Source: Rugalucina vietnamica
Taxonomy: Eukaryota; Mollusca; Bivalvia; Lucinida; Lucinidae
DNA length: 64,000 bases
Direction of reading: 5' to 3'
Assembly: GCA_964017185.1 (NCBI GenBank)
Contig: OZ024882.1
Coordinates: 37,062,488 to 37,126,487, forward strand
Shown: piece by piece, positions 1 to 11,160 of the stretch
Layout: each line of letters opens with the position of its first letter
Numbering within the stretch: position 1 is the stretch's first letter
The notes under the pieces: model-generated
Seen by the model: the letters and a program-made list of their open reading frames with translations, nothing else
Databases searched by the model: none
Told to the model about the DNA's origin: nothing
Program-made: the position numbers and the translations under genes

Positions 1-719
1 ATAAATCATGGCCCAGGGATGACCTTGAGCTATTTTACGGCAAGGTCAACATAGGTGGCCCATGTATTTGAATGCAGAAAATTGTTTATGTCAATTGAAG
101 GGAACAACTTGAAGGAAATGGGCAACTGAACTGAACATTTATGATTCTGAAAAAAGTGGACCTCAGGGGCTGGTTTCCCCCCCCCCCCACCCTTGGGCTA
201 TATACATGTATATTACCAAAATATCCTTCTTATCTGAAACTGCTCGTCAAATCAAAGCCAAACTTTATGTGGAGTATCGTTAGGAATGGGGAATGAAAGT
301 TTATATAAATGGTCCAGGTCCCATGACCATGATGGCCACTATGGCTATAAATAAGAAAAATCTTCCAAAAATTTCTTCAGAACCAGAAGGCCTATGATTT
401 TGAAACTTGGCATGATTCATCAGGCAATGGAGCTCTAAGAAATTTATATAAGTCATGATGACTTTGACCTATTTTACAGCAAAGTCAGCTTAGATCGCAT
501 AAGCAGTCAACTGTTAAAATGTCATTGAAAGGGAAAGCTTCCAGGAAAGGGACAGCATATTTGTGATTCTGGAAATAAAATCGACCCCAAGGGTACATCT
601 GTCCCTGCCCTGGGGCTATATACATGAATATGACCATTAAAGACAAACAAGTTTATTGGTAAATGTATATATCACAGATCTCAGGTGATCGTTTACAGGG
701 ATATGGGTCCTCTGGTTAT
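1..719 (+). mobile_element. Right-hand part of a Helentron/HINE-like interspersed element
   Basis: The sequence repeats a degenerate module: a GACC-TGA-CTATTTTACRGCAA stretch, the motif CATGACCATGATGGCC, and CCATATATGG-like boxes. The same module recurs at 720-2012, 31007-32533 and 60718-64000. It ends with a variant of the family right end, GTTTACAGG followed by GGGTCCTCTGGTT, directly against the AGCTCACTTTAGCC left end of the next copy. The left end lies outside the window. Assignment to Helentron-derived HINE or 'pearl' elements is inferred from the architecture; no protein is encoded. Confidence 0.6.
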
Positions 720-2012
720 TAGCTCACTTTAGCCGAAGGCTCACAGGTGAGCTTACAAGATGGGCAGGCCTCTGGCGTAATCCACAAGTTTCAAAGATCT
801 CTAAAACCACTGGCCAGTCAAAGCCAAATTTGACATGAAGCATCTATAGGAAGTGGGAATCAATGTGTTTATAAGTAATGCAGGTCACATGACCATGATG
901 GCCGCCATGCCCATATATGGTAAAACCCTTCAAAAATCTTCTTCTCCAGAACTAATGGACAGATTTCAATGAAACTAGGCATGTAGCATTTTTAGCCCTA
1001 AGTACTACAATGTGTTTATAAGTCATGACCCTGTGATGACCATGATCTGTTGTACGACAAGGTCAACATAGGTCGCCCATGCATTTGAATGGGGAAAATT
1101 TTTACAGTGTAATTTGAAGGGCAAATCTTGCAGGAAATGGGCAATTGGACTGAAGATCCTGAAACAATTTGGACCCCAGGGATTGCTCTGCCCCCACCTT
1201 GGGGCAATATACATGTATATAACCATAGTATTCAAAGATCTCTGAAACCGCTTGGCCAATAAAAGCCAAATTTTATAGGAAGCATCTATATGAAAGGAGA
1301 ACCAATGTGTTTATAAATAATCCAGGTCTTCTTGAGAACTGGTGGACAGATTCGGTAATAAAGGGTGTATATAAGTCATGACATGGGATGACCTTGACCT
1401 ATTTTATGGCAAGGTCACCATTGTTCAAGTATGCATTTAAATGGGTGAAAAATGTGCAGGAAATTGACAAATGGACTGAAGATACTTCCCCAAGCAATAT
1501 ATGTGTACATTACAATAATATTTCAAAGATCTTCTACTCTGAAGTGCTTGGCCAATCAAAGCCAAATTTATTATGATGCTTCTTTACAAAGAGGGAACCA
1601 ATGTGTTAATAAGTAATCCAGGTCACATTACCATGATGGCCGCCATGCCCATATATGGTAAAAAAAATCTTCTTCTTTGGAACTGGTTATTGGCTTTTCA
1701 GGAAACTTCGCATGTAGTATCAGGGACTATAGTATGACAATCATTACCCAGTGATGATGACCTATTTTATGGCAAGGTCAACGCAGATTGCCTATGCATT
1801 GGAATGGGAGTAAACTGTTGAAATATCATTCGAACGGAAAAACTTGCAGGAAATGGACAGCATATTGATTTTTTTTTTAAATATGACGCCAGGGCTTCAT
1901 CTACCCCAGCACTGTGGTTATATACCTTAATATTCAAGCATGTTCATTAGTATATATAGCAGATCTGAGCGTTTACAGGACCAGGACCATCGGCCCTCTG
2001 GTGATAGGTTCA
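720..2012 (+). mobile_element. HINE-like element, both ends present
   Basis: The left end is the family hairpin, AGCTCACTTTAGCC paired with GGCTCACAGGTGAGC around a short GAA loop. The right end is GAGCGTTTACAGGACC...CCTCTGGT. The interior holds degenerate units containing GATGACCTTGACCTATTTT and ATGGCCGCCATGCCC. Short ORFs such as 1388-1576 are chance reading frames in the repeat. Confidence 0.6.
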
Positions 2013-2426
2013 TCTGAGGAAATGAAATTAATGTTTGAACTGAACTGTATTGTACGCAGGTATTGTGTCTAATATGTCCAACTAGACATTCAAAAAAGTT
2101 TACATCAAAAAGTGCAATATTGTTGGTGGTGAATGTATAGAAACAGTGAGGCTAGCATAATTGACAATTATGACATGACCTTAGCTGTTGGCCATGGATG
2201 TAAAGCAAATAAACAATCATATATTATGTAACATGCTACTTGAGCAGTCTGGAACCATTCCCAGCTATGGCAGTTTGCATACACAAATGTGGTAGCTTAC
2301 TCTTTCAAGGCAGTTACCAAAAAGTGATGTTTACGATGACAAAAAGTTATGTGCCTTTGGAGTTTTTTGTTGTCAGATACCATTTCGCATAACCATGCTC
2401 AGATTTGATTTTTTCTTTCCAACCAG
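2013..2426. other. Intron of the TBC gene with a SINE tail
   Basis: This stretch lies before the first visible TBC exon. At about 2165-2215 it holds the motif GACATGACCTTAGCTGTTGG followed by AATAAACAATC, the 3' tail seen in other SINEs of this window (12080-12225, 49075-49140). The final bases TTTTTTCTTTCCAACCAG are a good polypyrimidine tract and acceptor for the exon at 2427. No coding sequence was seen. Confidence 0.5.
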
Positions 2427-5266
2427 GTTGAGGCATTTTGGTGTTTTCACAATTATTTGGAAAAGATTCAGAATGAGTTTACAGAAGAGGGAATGATGAA
2501 AAAACTGGTACATGTGAAAAAGTTACTGTTAGAAATGGACACAGACTTGTTAGAGCATCTGGAGAGGCAAGAGATGGGTGACCTATTGTTTTGTCATAGG
2601 TGTGTATGGTCAAATTTATAAAAACATTACGAAAACTTGCCCATGCAATAGACAGATATTTTTGAAATTTTAGATATTTTGAAATTAATCTTGTTTTTGC
2701 TCAAAACATAGATTGTGGGTACTCGTTAGTACCCACAATCTATGTTTTGGAGCAAAAATAAGAAAAATAGGTATACCCCATGCATACCCCAGTTTTGCAA
2801 TATAAAATTGGGGTTTGAGGGGGTACACATTTCACGGACATGTTTTCCTGATGAGAAAAAAAAAAGAACACTTGTGTCTGTAGAGTTAGCACCAGTTCCT
2901 GATAATTGATTACTTCAAACTTTTCAAATTTCTAAAAATTTAGTCTTCTATAAATAAAACTAAAAAGATGACTTTGCAATGACATGCTTTCAAAAGACAA
3001 AGTGCAAAAAGGACAGCCTCTTCACAGTCATGGATTCATCTGGGTCTTGCTTTTACTGAAAACTTTGTAAATTTGGTGAAACAGTAATTTAGGGAAATAT
3101 CTGAGCTCTTATTCAAGTGCATGTTCTGGATAATCGCTGATAGTGAAAAATGCTTGTGGAGCCTTCTGAAAAGAAATGGTGAAAAGAGCCTGTTACAGTA
3201 CAGCCTCATTACAACGCTATCTTTGGGGTCCATAGAAACAGACTATGTTATAAGTGAAATGTGTTGTGTAATGAGGTTATCTACATAAGCAGGAAATTGA
3301 GCATTTTGTGTGAGCCAAAAACATGGTTGTCTTATATTGAAATCTGTGTTATAGTGAGGTATATTATAATTTCCACAGCTTGAGAAAAATCTGTATTTTT
3401 GCATAGGCATATTTTAATAATGGTGAATATGTATGTTTATAATTACAGATGGTTGTTACTGGGTTTTAAGAGAGAGTTTGAGTTTATGGATTCTTTACGG
3501 GTGTTTGAGATATTGAGTAGTCACCACCTCGAGTTATCTTCTCTTGAAGCTGAAACTGCAAGACGACGGCAACAAATGAAAGAATTTGCTGATATAGGTC
3601 GGTTGACAGTAACTTTTCATCATTATATCATTATGATTGCAAGATGTATGATGCAATAGAGCTCTATTAGTTTCAGTTAAAAACATACCTGTATTAATTA
3701 AGCTAGTATCTCACTGGCATGCGAATTCCTCGCGACTGTTTCGCGAATTTAGTTGCGGCACTTTCGCACGACATTCATGCGAGTGTCGTGAGAATTTTCA
3801 CGTGTCGCGAACTAGTCGCGAACTGGTTGCGAAGGTTTTAAACATGTTTAAAAATTGGATGCGAATTTTTTTCCCAAAATATTTTGCAAGACTGTCGTGC
3901 GACAGTCGCGCGACATTCATGCGAATGTCGCGAACCTGTCGCCGCGAAATTTTGGCGAATTTACAATGCGAACTTTTCGCGATACTCGTGCGAGTGTCGC
4001 ACGAGTGTCGCACGACGGTCACGCGACAGTCTTGAGACAACATGCGAAAAACACGCGACTATGTGGCGAGAAAATAAAACATAGCGACATTCGTACGAAT
4101 GTCGTGCGACACTCGCACAAATGTCACTCGACTGTCGTACGAATTAAAATGAAAATAAGATACTTTCGCGGGAAAGGCGTGAGACAATCTCACGAAAGTC
4201 GCGCGACTGTCGTGCGACAGTCGCGCGACCATCGCGCGGCAGTCGCGAGATACATTTTCAAAATTAGACCGAAATTCGCGAATTTGTCGCATAAATGTCT
4301 ATTCAGTGAGACTGCAACATGAAAGTTTTGTTTATATCGTTAATCTTTGTCGTGAAATAGTCGCGAACTATTTGCGAACTAGTGTCCGGTTGTCGCATTC
4401 CAGTGAGATAGGGGCTTTAGGTGTTATTATCCAACCCAAGTCATGTGTACATGTATAAAAGTTGCTTGTATCTTGTAGGTGGTGTAACAAGGACACTGGC
4501 TATAGAAACAGATACAGACTATACCTTTGAACTGTTTATGTGTGTAGCACTGTTACAACAGTGTAGACCTGCATTACTGAGGTGTTATGATCCTGCACAA
4601 GTCTTTCAGTGTATCAATAAGTAAGTCAGTCTTTCAGTGTATCAATAAGTAAGTCATACTTCTCACAGACAACTTGAGAAATAACCTACTCATACATCAG
4701 GTCTGTCCTGACAGAGTTAGGTTAAGGAGCAGTGTTGTGCGGTGACATTACTAACTGTCTATTTGGCCTAATTAGCAGCAATTTGACCTATAAGTAGAGT
4801 ATTATCTGTCTATTTGGCCTAATTAGCAGCACTTTGACCTATAAGTAGAGTATTATAATCAGCCTCAAATTCTTGAACAAGAATGTTCCCATTTATTATG
4901 TATTTGATGTTTTTTACTACAGTAATTTGATTTTTTGCTGCTTAAACGAAACAGTATAAGGATGTAAGTATAAGGATCCATGCTTTTGATATTTTCTCCT
5001 TCTTGACACACTTCCAGAGTACTTCACTAAACAGTGCAGAACAGACTTTGTAATGGACTTAACCTTATGTGCGTTTTACTGATAGGTTGACATGCAGTTT
5101 GATGGCAAAGATACAGACTACTCATGTTATGACTTGTTTTTTGTATTTCAGCTTAAAGATCAATCTAGACACGATATTGGAGAAGTCAGAGCAACTGTTC
5201 TTCAGATATTGTAAGAAAAATGTAGAGGACAGCTTTCTCATGGTGGATACCCCACCCACCAGATGA
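2427..5266 (+). CDS. TBC domain Rab GTPase-activating protein, C-terminal four exons (TBC1D15/16/25-like)
   Basis: The exons are 2427-2599, 3449-3597, 4479-4620 and 5152-5266, with stop TGA at 5264-5266. All junctions are AG/GT and keep phase. The deduced protein opens VEAFWCFHNYLEKIQ, then has LLFCHRWLLLGFKREFEF, the signature of the second half of a TBC domain, and later DYTFELFMCVALLQQCR, matching the last TBC helices. TBC proteins accelerate GTP hydrolysis by Rab GTPases in membrane traffic. The catalytic Arg and Gln motifs (IxxDxxR, YxQ) belong to the first half and must lie upstream of the window. An insert of about 35 residues rich in E and R separates the WLLL helix from the terminal helices; TBC1D25 also has an insert there. 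The exact paralogue is not settled. No close AATAAA was seen before the repeat array begins. Confidence 0.85.
2694..2759. repeat. Hairpin MITE fragment
   Basis: Two arms of about 30 bases pair, with GATTGTGGGTACT and AGTACCCACAATC around a CGTT loop, flanked by TTTTTGCTC/GAGCAAAAA. The sequence just right of it (GGTATACCCCATGCATACCC) reappears at 44799-44830 beside a diverged copy of the same arm. It is therefore a mobile repeat inside the TBC intron rather than an intron-specific structure. Confidence 0.6.
3697..4420 (+). mobile_element. CpG-rich MITE with terminal inverted repeats, copy 1
   Basis: The ends TATCTCACTGGCATGCGA (3708) and TCGCATTCCAGTGAGATA (4393-4410) are inverted repeats, extended outward by AAGC/GCTTTA. 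The interior is made of short self-complementary blocks such as GTCGCGCGACTGTCGTGCGA and is very rich in CG. A second, CG-depleted copy lies at 25285-25980. The reading frames here (for example 3855-4322) translate to monotonous R/S/D/V repeats and are not genes. It sits in the TBC intron after the second visible exon. Confidence 0.75.
4601..4656 (+). repeat. 28-bp tandem duplication across a splice donor
   Basis: Two identical 28-bp units (4601-4628, 4629-4656) contain the last 20 bases of the third visible TBC exon and its AA|GTAAGTCA donor. The locus therefore has two equal donors 28 bases apart. Using the second would shift frame and meets TAA (in AATAAGTAA) at once, so only the first preserves the TBC protein. 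Confidence 0.9.
4755..4856 (+). repeat. 51-bp tandem duplication in intron
   Basis: Units 4755-4805 and 4806-4856 begin CTGTCTATTTGGCCTAATT and differ only at AGCAGCAATTT versus AGCAGCACTTT, so the duplication is recent. It lies in the last TBC intron about 100 bases after the 28-bp duplication. Confidence 0.9.
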
Positions 5267-5349
5267 CAACACTGAAGCTGTTCCAATGATACAATCTGTG
5301 ATAATTGAACTTAACCTTTATGTTTACTGCAAAGATATATTTTATTGTT

Positions 5350-5679
5350 GTTATGCACAGTGGTTTAGTGGTTAGTGCATCATACTCTAGATTGAGAGGT
5401 CAGGATTCAAGCTCTACTGGTACTTGGACAGCTTGTTCCACAGTCCTTAAGGTGGCAAGCCACCCTCATCTGGTACCTGGACAGCTTGTCCCTAGTCCCA
5501 GCCACAGCTGGTACCTGGACAGCTTGTCCCTCAGTCCTTTAGGTGGCAAGCCAACCTCAGCTGGTACCTGGACAGCTTGTCTGTCAGTCCTATAGGAGGC
5601 AAGCCAGCCTCATCTGGTACATGGGCAGCTTGTCCTACAGTCCTTTAGGTGGCAAGCCAACCTCAGCTGGTACCTGGAC
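5350..5679 (+). repeat. tRNA-like SINE head plus start of a 51-54 bp tandem array
   Basis: GGTTTAGTGGTTAGTGCATC and, downstream, GGTCAGGATTCAAGC resemble the A and B boxes of a tRNA-derived promoter. They run into tandem units built on GGCAAGCCAACCTCAGCTGG and TACCTGGACAGCTTGTCC. The array is interrupted at 5680 by a transposon and resumes at 7723. The translated frame at 5305-5595 simply reads through the array. Confidence 0.75.
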
Positions 5680-7722
5680 GGGTCGGGGTAAATACCACTA
5701 AGAACTACTAAGAAGCACTAAGAACTACTAAGAAGCACTAAGAACCACAAAGAAGCACTAAGGAGCACTAAGAACAACAAAGAAGCATTAAGATCGTTTA
5801 AAGAGCCCTAGGAAATACACAGAAGCCCCGATGACTATGAAGAAACACTAAAATGTTGTTATGAATTCAATTTAAATGTTTTTTAAATGTCTTTTTTATT
5901 CAGGTAAATGTTGAAACAAACAGACCCTCCTGATTTTCTCACCCGGGGCTTGGGACCCGACAACGGCACAGTTATCTGTTTATCTGATCAAATATTTCTA
6001 CAGTTTATGTTTGGAGCACTGGGATATTTATTTTTGCTATTATGAATGTTATAGAATAACGACGAAATGCAGCCGGCGTGCTTTTTTGCCATGATTATTC
6101 AAAGATACATTTGTATAATCAATTCAAGATCGAGCATGTGTTTCAAACTAAAGCTGCAATTAAAATATTTGAAGATTGCGATGTTGAACCAATGCTGTTC
6201 ATCTTTAAACACTCAAATTTGATCGGTCATTACCGTTACAGTTTATTAAAATATGTTTAAAAGTTTTGCGGTTTATGAGGTTTATCTCCAATATGCAATC
6301 GTTGTTCAAAGGGTTGTCAAAGTTTATTGCCCACAAATTTAGGCTTCACACATTTTGAAAATCAGGTATTAATATAAGAAAAATGAGACCCGGTATGTGT
6401 AGAATTCAACAATAATGACGCTTGCACCACATTTAAGCAAAAAGTGAATTGATCATTTCTGAATTACAGGTGTTAAACAAAGTATTGCATTGATTTTGCG
6501 GTTAGATGTATAAATACTTATTTGCTATTTAATTTGTTTTATCTATTTATTATTTATTTTATCTTTCTAAGGTTATATGCTTATTGTCGCAGTCTGCAAT
6601 GTACATGCATTCTTATTTAAAAAGTACATTGTAATTGGTACAGCCATATCTCATAATTTATTATCATGACACTCGAGACAATTATCAAATGATGCCCTAA
6701 GTAGATGTCCCGCTGGTTTGTTAAGTACGGCCATAAATATCTTAATCAGCATATCTGTTTCCAAAATGTTATTGTGTATTCAATAAAATTCTGTATCATC
6801 TTTCTATCTCTTTTACCGGAGTTTATTTAATAATCATTGAACACAACAGATTGCATGTAGTCATATTCTCGTCAATCTTGGTTTAGGGGGAAAAAGTGAC
6901 AACTAACAAAGACATTGTTCCCGCTTAAAAGTATATATGCATACTAAGAGAATAAAATCTTGGCCTCGTTTTAATTGCCGAAATTAATCAACATTTTTAT
7001 GAAATAACAATAAAAAAAACCTGGCCCATAACATATATAGTTTTAGAGTCCCACCAATGACTACGTGTATATGCAGTCGGGATTTCGAATACGTAGTTTG
7101 CAAAACAGATACCACGTGACTGTACATGTACATGTATATACGGGTACATTATAAAAATTAAAAAAATAATTCACCGGTTAGCAGCGCTGTATCATTCGAA
7201 ATGACGCAAAAAACCAAGGTGTCCTTTTATGCTAATCCGTTTTGAGTATATTGGCGCCGGTATATTCTAGCATAGGCACGTGTCAGGCGACGCGTGTCAC
7301 CGATTGACAATATAGGAAAGCGCACGTGTCGCCGATTACAATATCTCTGCTTAATTTAAACAATTAGTTTGTTTTTCAATAAGAATAGTTCAAGAATTGT
7401 TTAATGGCTCTATTTCTCTGCACGTCTGCATGCATATCTCGCATTGCAGCACATAACTAATTTTATTGGTTTGACTTTTTCTCAAGATAAGAAAAAAATA
7501 TCTGAAAGCTAGAGAGTCTATTATTGCCGATTTTTTTTTAATTTTCCGATACAAATAACGTTAGTAAATACTTTTATTTTCTTATCCTCCGGCTATTCGT
7601 CGTTTGTGTTTTAATAGTTTTTTGATGTTCTTAGTGCTTCTTAGTGCTTCTTTGTGGTTCTTAGTGCTTCTTAGTAGTTCTTAGTGCTTCTTAGTAGTTC
7701 TTAGCGGTATTTACCATGACCG
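5680..7722. mobile_element. Non-autonomous hAT-like DNA transposon, 2043 bp
   Basis: The inner terminal sequences are inverted: GGGTAAATACCACTAAGAAC on the left and, reading inward on the minus strand from the right, TGGTAAATACCGCTAAGAAC. Both continue for about 90 bases as 11-12 base subterminal repeats of the type ACTAAGAAGC. The host array carries ACCTGGAC on both sides (5672-5679, 7723-7730), an 8-bp target duplication typical of hAT elements. Without the element the two array halves join as a normal unit. The 2 kb interior is AT-rich with no substantial ORF, so it is presumed to be mobilised in trans. The hAT label is inferred from duplication length only. Confidence 0.8.
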
Positions 7723-8165
7723 ACCTGGACAGCTTGTCTGTCAGTCCTATAGGAGGCAAGCCAGCCTCATCTGGTACATGGACAGCTTGTCCTTCAGTCC
7801 TTTAGGTGGCAAGCCAACCTCAGCTGGTTCCTGGACAGCTTGTCCCTAGTCCTTTTAGGTGGCAAGCCAACCTCAGCTGGTACCTGGACAGCTTGTCCAT
7901 AGTCCTTTAGGTGGCAAGCCAACCTCAGCTGGTACCTGAATAGCTTGTCCTTCAGTCCTTTAGGTGGCAAGCCAACCTCAGCTGGTACCTGGACAGCTTG
8001 TTCTTCAGTCCTTTAGGAGGCAAGCCAACCTTAGATGGTACCTGGACAGCTTGTCTGTCAGTCCTTTAGGTGGCTAGCCAACCTCAGCTGGTACCTGAAC
8101 AGCTTGTCCCTAGTCCTTTAGGAGGCAAGCCAACCTCAGCTGGTACCTGGACAGCTCATTGGGTT
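7723..8165 (+). repeat. 51-54 bp tandem array, second half
   Basis: About eight units are seen, with GGCAAGCC (once GGCTAGCC) recurring near 7756, 7807, 7861, 7912, 7966, 8020, 8071 and 8124. It is the continuation of the array at 5400-5679. It decays after 8165 into single-copy sequence. Confidence 0.9.
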
Positions 8166-8934
8166 GCTGAAGGTACTTGTCAATTGATATTGTTTGGCTA
8201 CTTGTCCTTGCCCAATCATTTAGGCTTCCAGTTAACACAGTCCATATTGTCATGTGTGGTTTGATGTTGCTCCAATCTGCACTGTAAGAAATGTGGTTGC
8301 ATCATCGCTTTTCAGGGTGAACAATTGATGTACGAGGGGCGTTCGGAAAGTTCGAACAATTGTCTGATCATTCACATATTATTCATAGTAAAACAAAATG
8401 AATCATACCTTTTTCATCTTCAACATATCCTCTATAAATGCTGTGAAAACCAAGATGATGCACGAAGCCATGTTCATTACAAAAAGGTGCGGTATGGGTA
8501 CCCGGAGCACGCCAAAGTCCAAATGACGTTGCGAAAACATCAAACATTATATTTAGTCAGTTGGTGATGATCACACTTTCTCAGCTTAAACACCAACAAT
8601 TACTATGCAGTTCAAGTGTCTGACAATTCTTTTGTAATAAGTTTTCGTAACCAGTATCAATATGTGGTGATACATCTCCCTGAGTCTATTTTGCTAATAT
8701 TCTCCGCTGAATCATCATTTGTTTTTGCAATTTTTAATGCAAACAGCTTCCAGTTTCTTTTGAGCTTTTCCAGTAGCTCAAATAAGCCCCTCTCTGGGTT
8801 AAACTTTCTTAGCCAAGCGTTTTGGTCATTATTTGGAACTAAGCTGTTTTGCCATAATATCAACCTGTCTGAAGACCTTGCTAGCTACAAGGCATAGAGA
8901 AAAATCTTTATATATAACCATAACGGAATTGGGC
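8166..8934. other. Intergenic sequence with a mariner-like terminal motif
   Basis: At 8330 the motif TACGAGGGGCGTTCGGAAAG matches the general form of mariner-family terminal repeats. A related TACGAGGGCCATTTGGAAAG is at 15485. No matching opposite end or transposase was found, so only a remnant is proposed. The overlapping frames at 8616-8897 and 8657-8863 on opposite strands show no recognisable motif. Confidence 0.35.
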
Positions 8935-10890
8935 TAGCATATATTCATGTAAATAAGCTGCAATGTAGACCAAAATTTGGTTAAGTCTAAATAATGAAAG
9001 CAGAAACACAATCTTGATATAGCCTTAACCAACTTTTGTTAAGTCTTGCCTCTTATATTCTTTCAGATGCTGATCAAAATAATGAAACATTGTTAGCCAA
9101 ATTTAGTTTAGAATGAGTTTTATACAACTTAGTTCAATCGGTAGCATTTGTTCTTACAAGTTATCATTGTTATTAGCCCAAACTTGGTTAACTCTTTGTT
9201 ATAATAGCTACAAAACAGTTGCAGCATTAACCTTAACCAGCTTTGGCTAATGCTTATTCTGTCCCATTCAGATGCTGATTGAAAATTGGTTTGAAATAAA
9301 CCAAAACTTGGTAAATGTAGGTACGTTATAATACCAGCAAAGCAACCTCAACATGGCCTCACCCAATGTTGGCTATCATGTATTCTGTCTCATACAGACG
9401 TGGACAAAATGATATCTCTTTAACCAAATTTGGCAAGCATGTATTAGAACCAAACATTGATGTTGACCAAAACTTGGCTAAATGTAGGTTAGTAATAATA
9501 CCAGAAAAACAATGGCTATCATGTATTCTGTTTCATTCAAAACTTGGTTAAATGTAGGTAGGTAAAAATACCAGCAAAACAACTTCAACATAGCCTTAAC
9601 CAACTTTGGCTATCACCTATTCTGTCTCATTCAGATGTGGACAGAAATAATAAACAATTATGATGACCAAAACTTTTTAACTCAAGGTAGGCGATATTTG
9701 GTTAGAAGCAAAACAGAAGACAGTCTTTATATCTGGCTAGCATCTATTCTAAACAAAATAACAATGGTGTTGACTTAACCTTGGTAAATTCTTAAAATAC
9801 ATATAATAGCAAAATGTTCTTCTTGAAATTATACTTAAACCAACTTAGGCTACCATGTTTTCCTTTCTCTACTTAACTTTAATCAAGCCTGGGTAGTATA
9901 TGTTTGAATAAAGTTCACATTGATTTTGACCAAAACGTGGTTAAATGAAGGTAGGTAATAATACCAGCAAAACAACTAAACATAGCCTTAACCAACTTTG
10001 GCTATCATGTATTCTGTTTCATTCAAACTTGGACTTTGATGTTGACCAAAACTTGGTTTGATGTTGACCAAAACTTGGTTAAATGTAAATAGATTATAAT
10101 ACCAGCAAAACAACCTCAACATAGCCTTAACCAACTTTGACTATCATGTATTCTGTCTCATTCATATGTGGATGGAAATACTGAATTTCTAACCAGATTT
10201 GGCCAGCATGTACATTACAAGCAAACATTGGTGTTGACCAAAACTTGGTTAAATGTAGGTAGGTAATAATACCAGCAAAACAACTAAACATAGCCTTAAC
10301 CAACTTTGGATATCATGTATTCTGTCTCATTCAGATGTGGACAGAAATAATATATCTTTAACCAAATTTGGCAAGAATGTATTACAAGCAAACACTAGTG
10401 TTGACCAAAACTTGGTTAAAAGTAGGTATGTAATAATACCAGCAAAACAACCTCAACATAGCCTTAACCAATTTTGGTTATCATGTATTCTGTTTCATTC
10501 AAAACTTGGTTAAATGTAGGTAGGTAATAATACCAGCAAAACAACTAAACATAGCCTTAACCAACTTTGGCTATCATGTATTCTGTCTCATTCAGATGTG
10601 GACGGAAATTATATCTCTTTAACCAAATTCCGCAACATGTATTAGAAGCAAACATTGATGTTGACCAAAACTTGGTTAAATGTAAATAGATTATTATACC
10701 AGCAAAACAACTTGAACTTAGCCTTAACCAACTTTGGCTATCGTGTATTCTGTTTCATTCAGATGTGGATGGAAATACTGAATCTTTAACCAGATTTGGC
10801 CAGCATGTACATTACAAGCAAATTGGTGTTGATCAAAACTTGGTTAAATGTAGGTAGGTGATAATACCAGCAAAGCAACCTCAACATAGC
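8935..10890 (+). repeat. Satellite-like tandem array, unit about 170 bp with deletions
   Basis: Recurring blocks are CCAAAACTTGGTTAAATGTA, GGTAATAATACCAGCAAAAC, CATAGCCTTAACCAACTTTG and ATCATGTATTCTGTCTCATT. Spacing between identical blocks is about 170 bases where complete, with shortened units near 95-130. Left-hand units (8935-9300) are strongly diverged and right-hand ones similar, as expected from unequal exchange. The array lies just 3' of the minus-strand gene ending at 11161. Confidence 0.85.
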
Positions 10891-11104
10891 CTGGTTTGAA
10901 ACCACAAAACAGGCATTCTTGAATTGACAGGCATTCTTGAAATGAGTGGCATATCATTAAAAGGTGATTTAGAAAATTGTTCTACAGATAAGTTGTTCTG
11001 TTAACTCTATGCTAATGGCCTAAAGTGCCAAATGTAAATGACAAAAATGAGATCACAGTCTGTTTCATATAAAGAAAAGTAATGAATAAGCTCTATGAAA
11101 GTTA

Positions 11105-11110
11105 TTTATT
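11105..11110 (-). terminator. Poly(A) signal AATAAA of the DUF7869 gene
   Basis: The minus strand reads AATAAA about 50 bases after the stop codon at 11161-11163, a normal position for 3'-end formation. Confidence 0.55.
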
Positions 11111-11160
11111 CATCTTACATAAACACTTGAGGCTTATTCATTTGATTTATATAAAACTGA

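Noticed and set aside
3855..4322. 155-codon open frame rich in RDS/TVV repeats
   Set aside because: It lies entirely inside the palindromic CG-rich MITE, overlaps open frames on both strands and has only low-complexity repeats.
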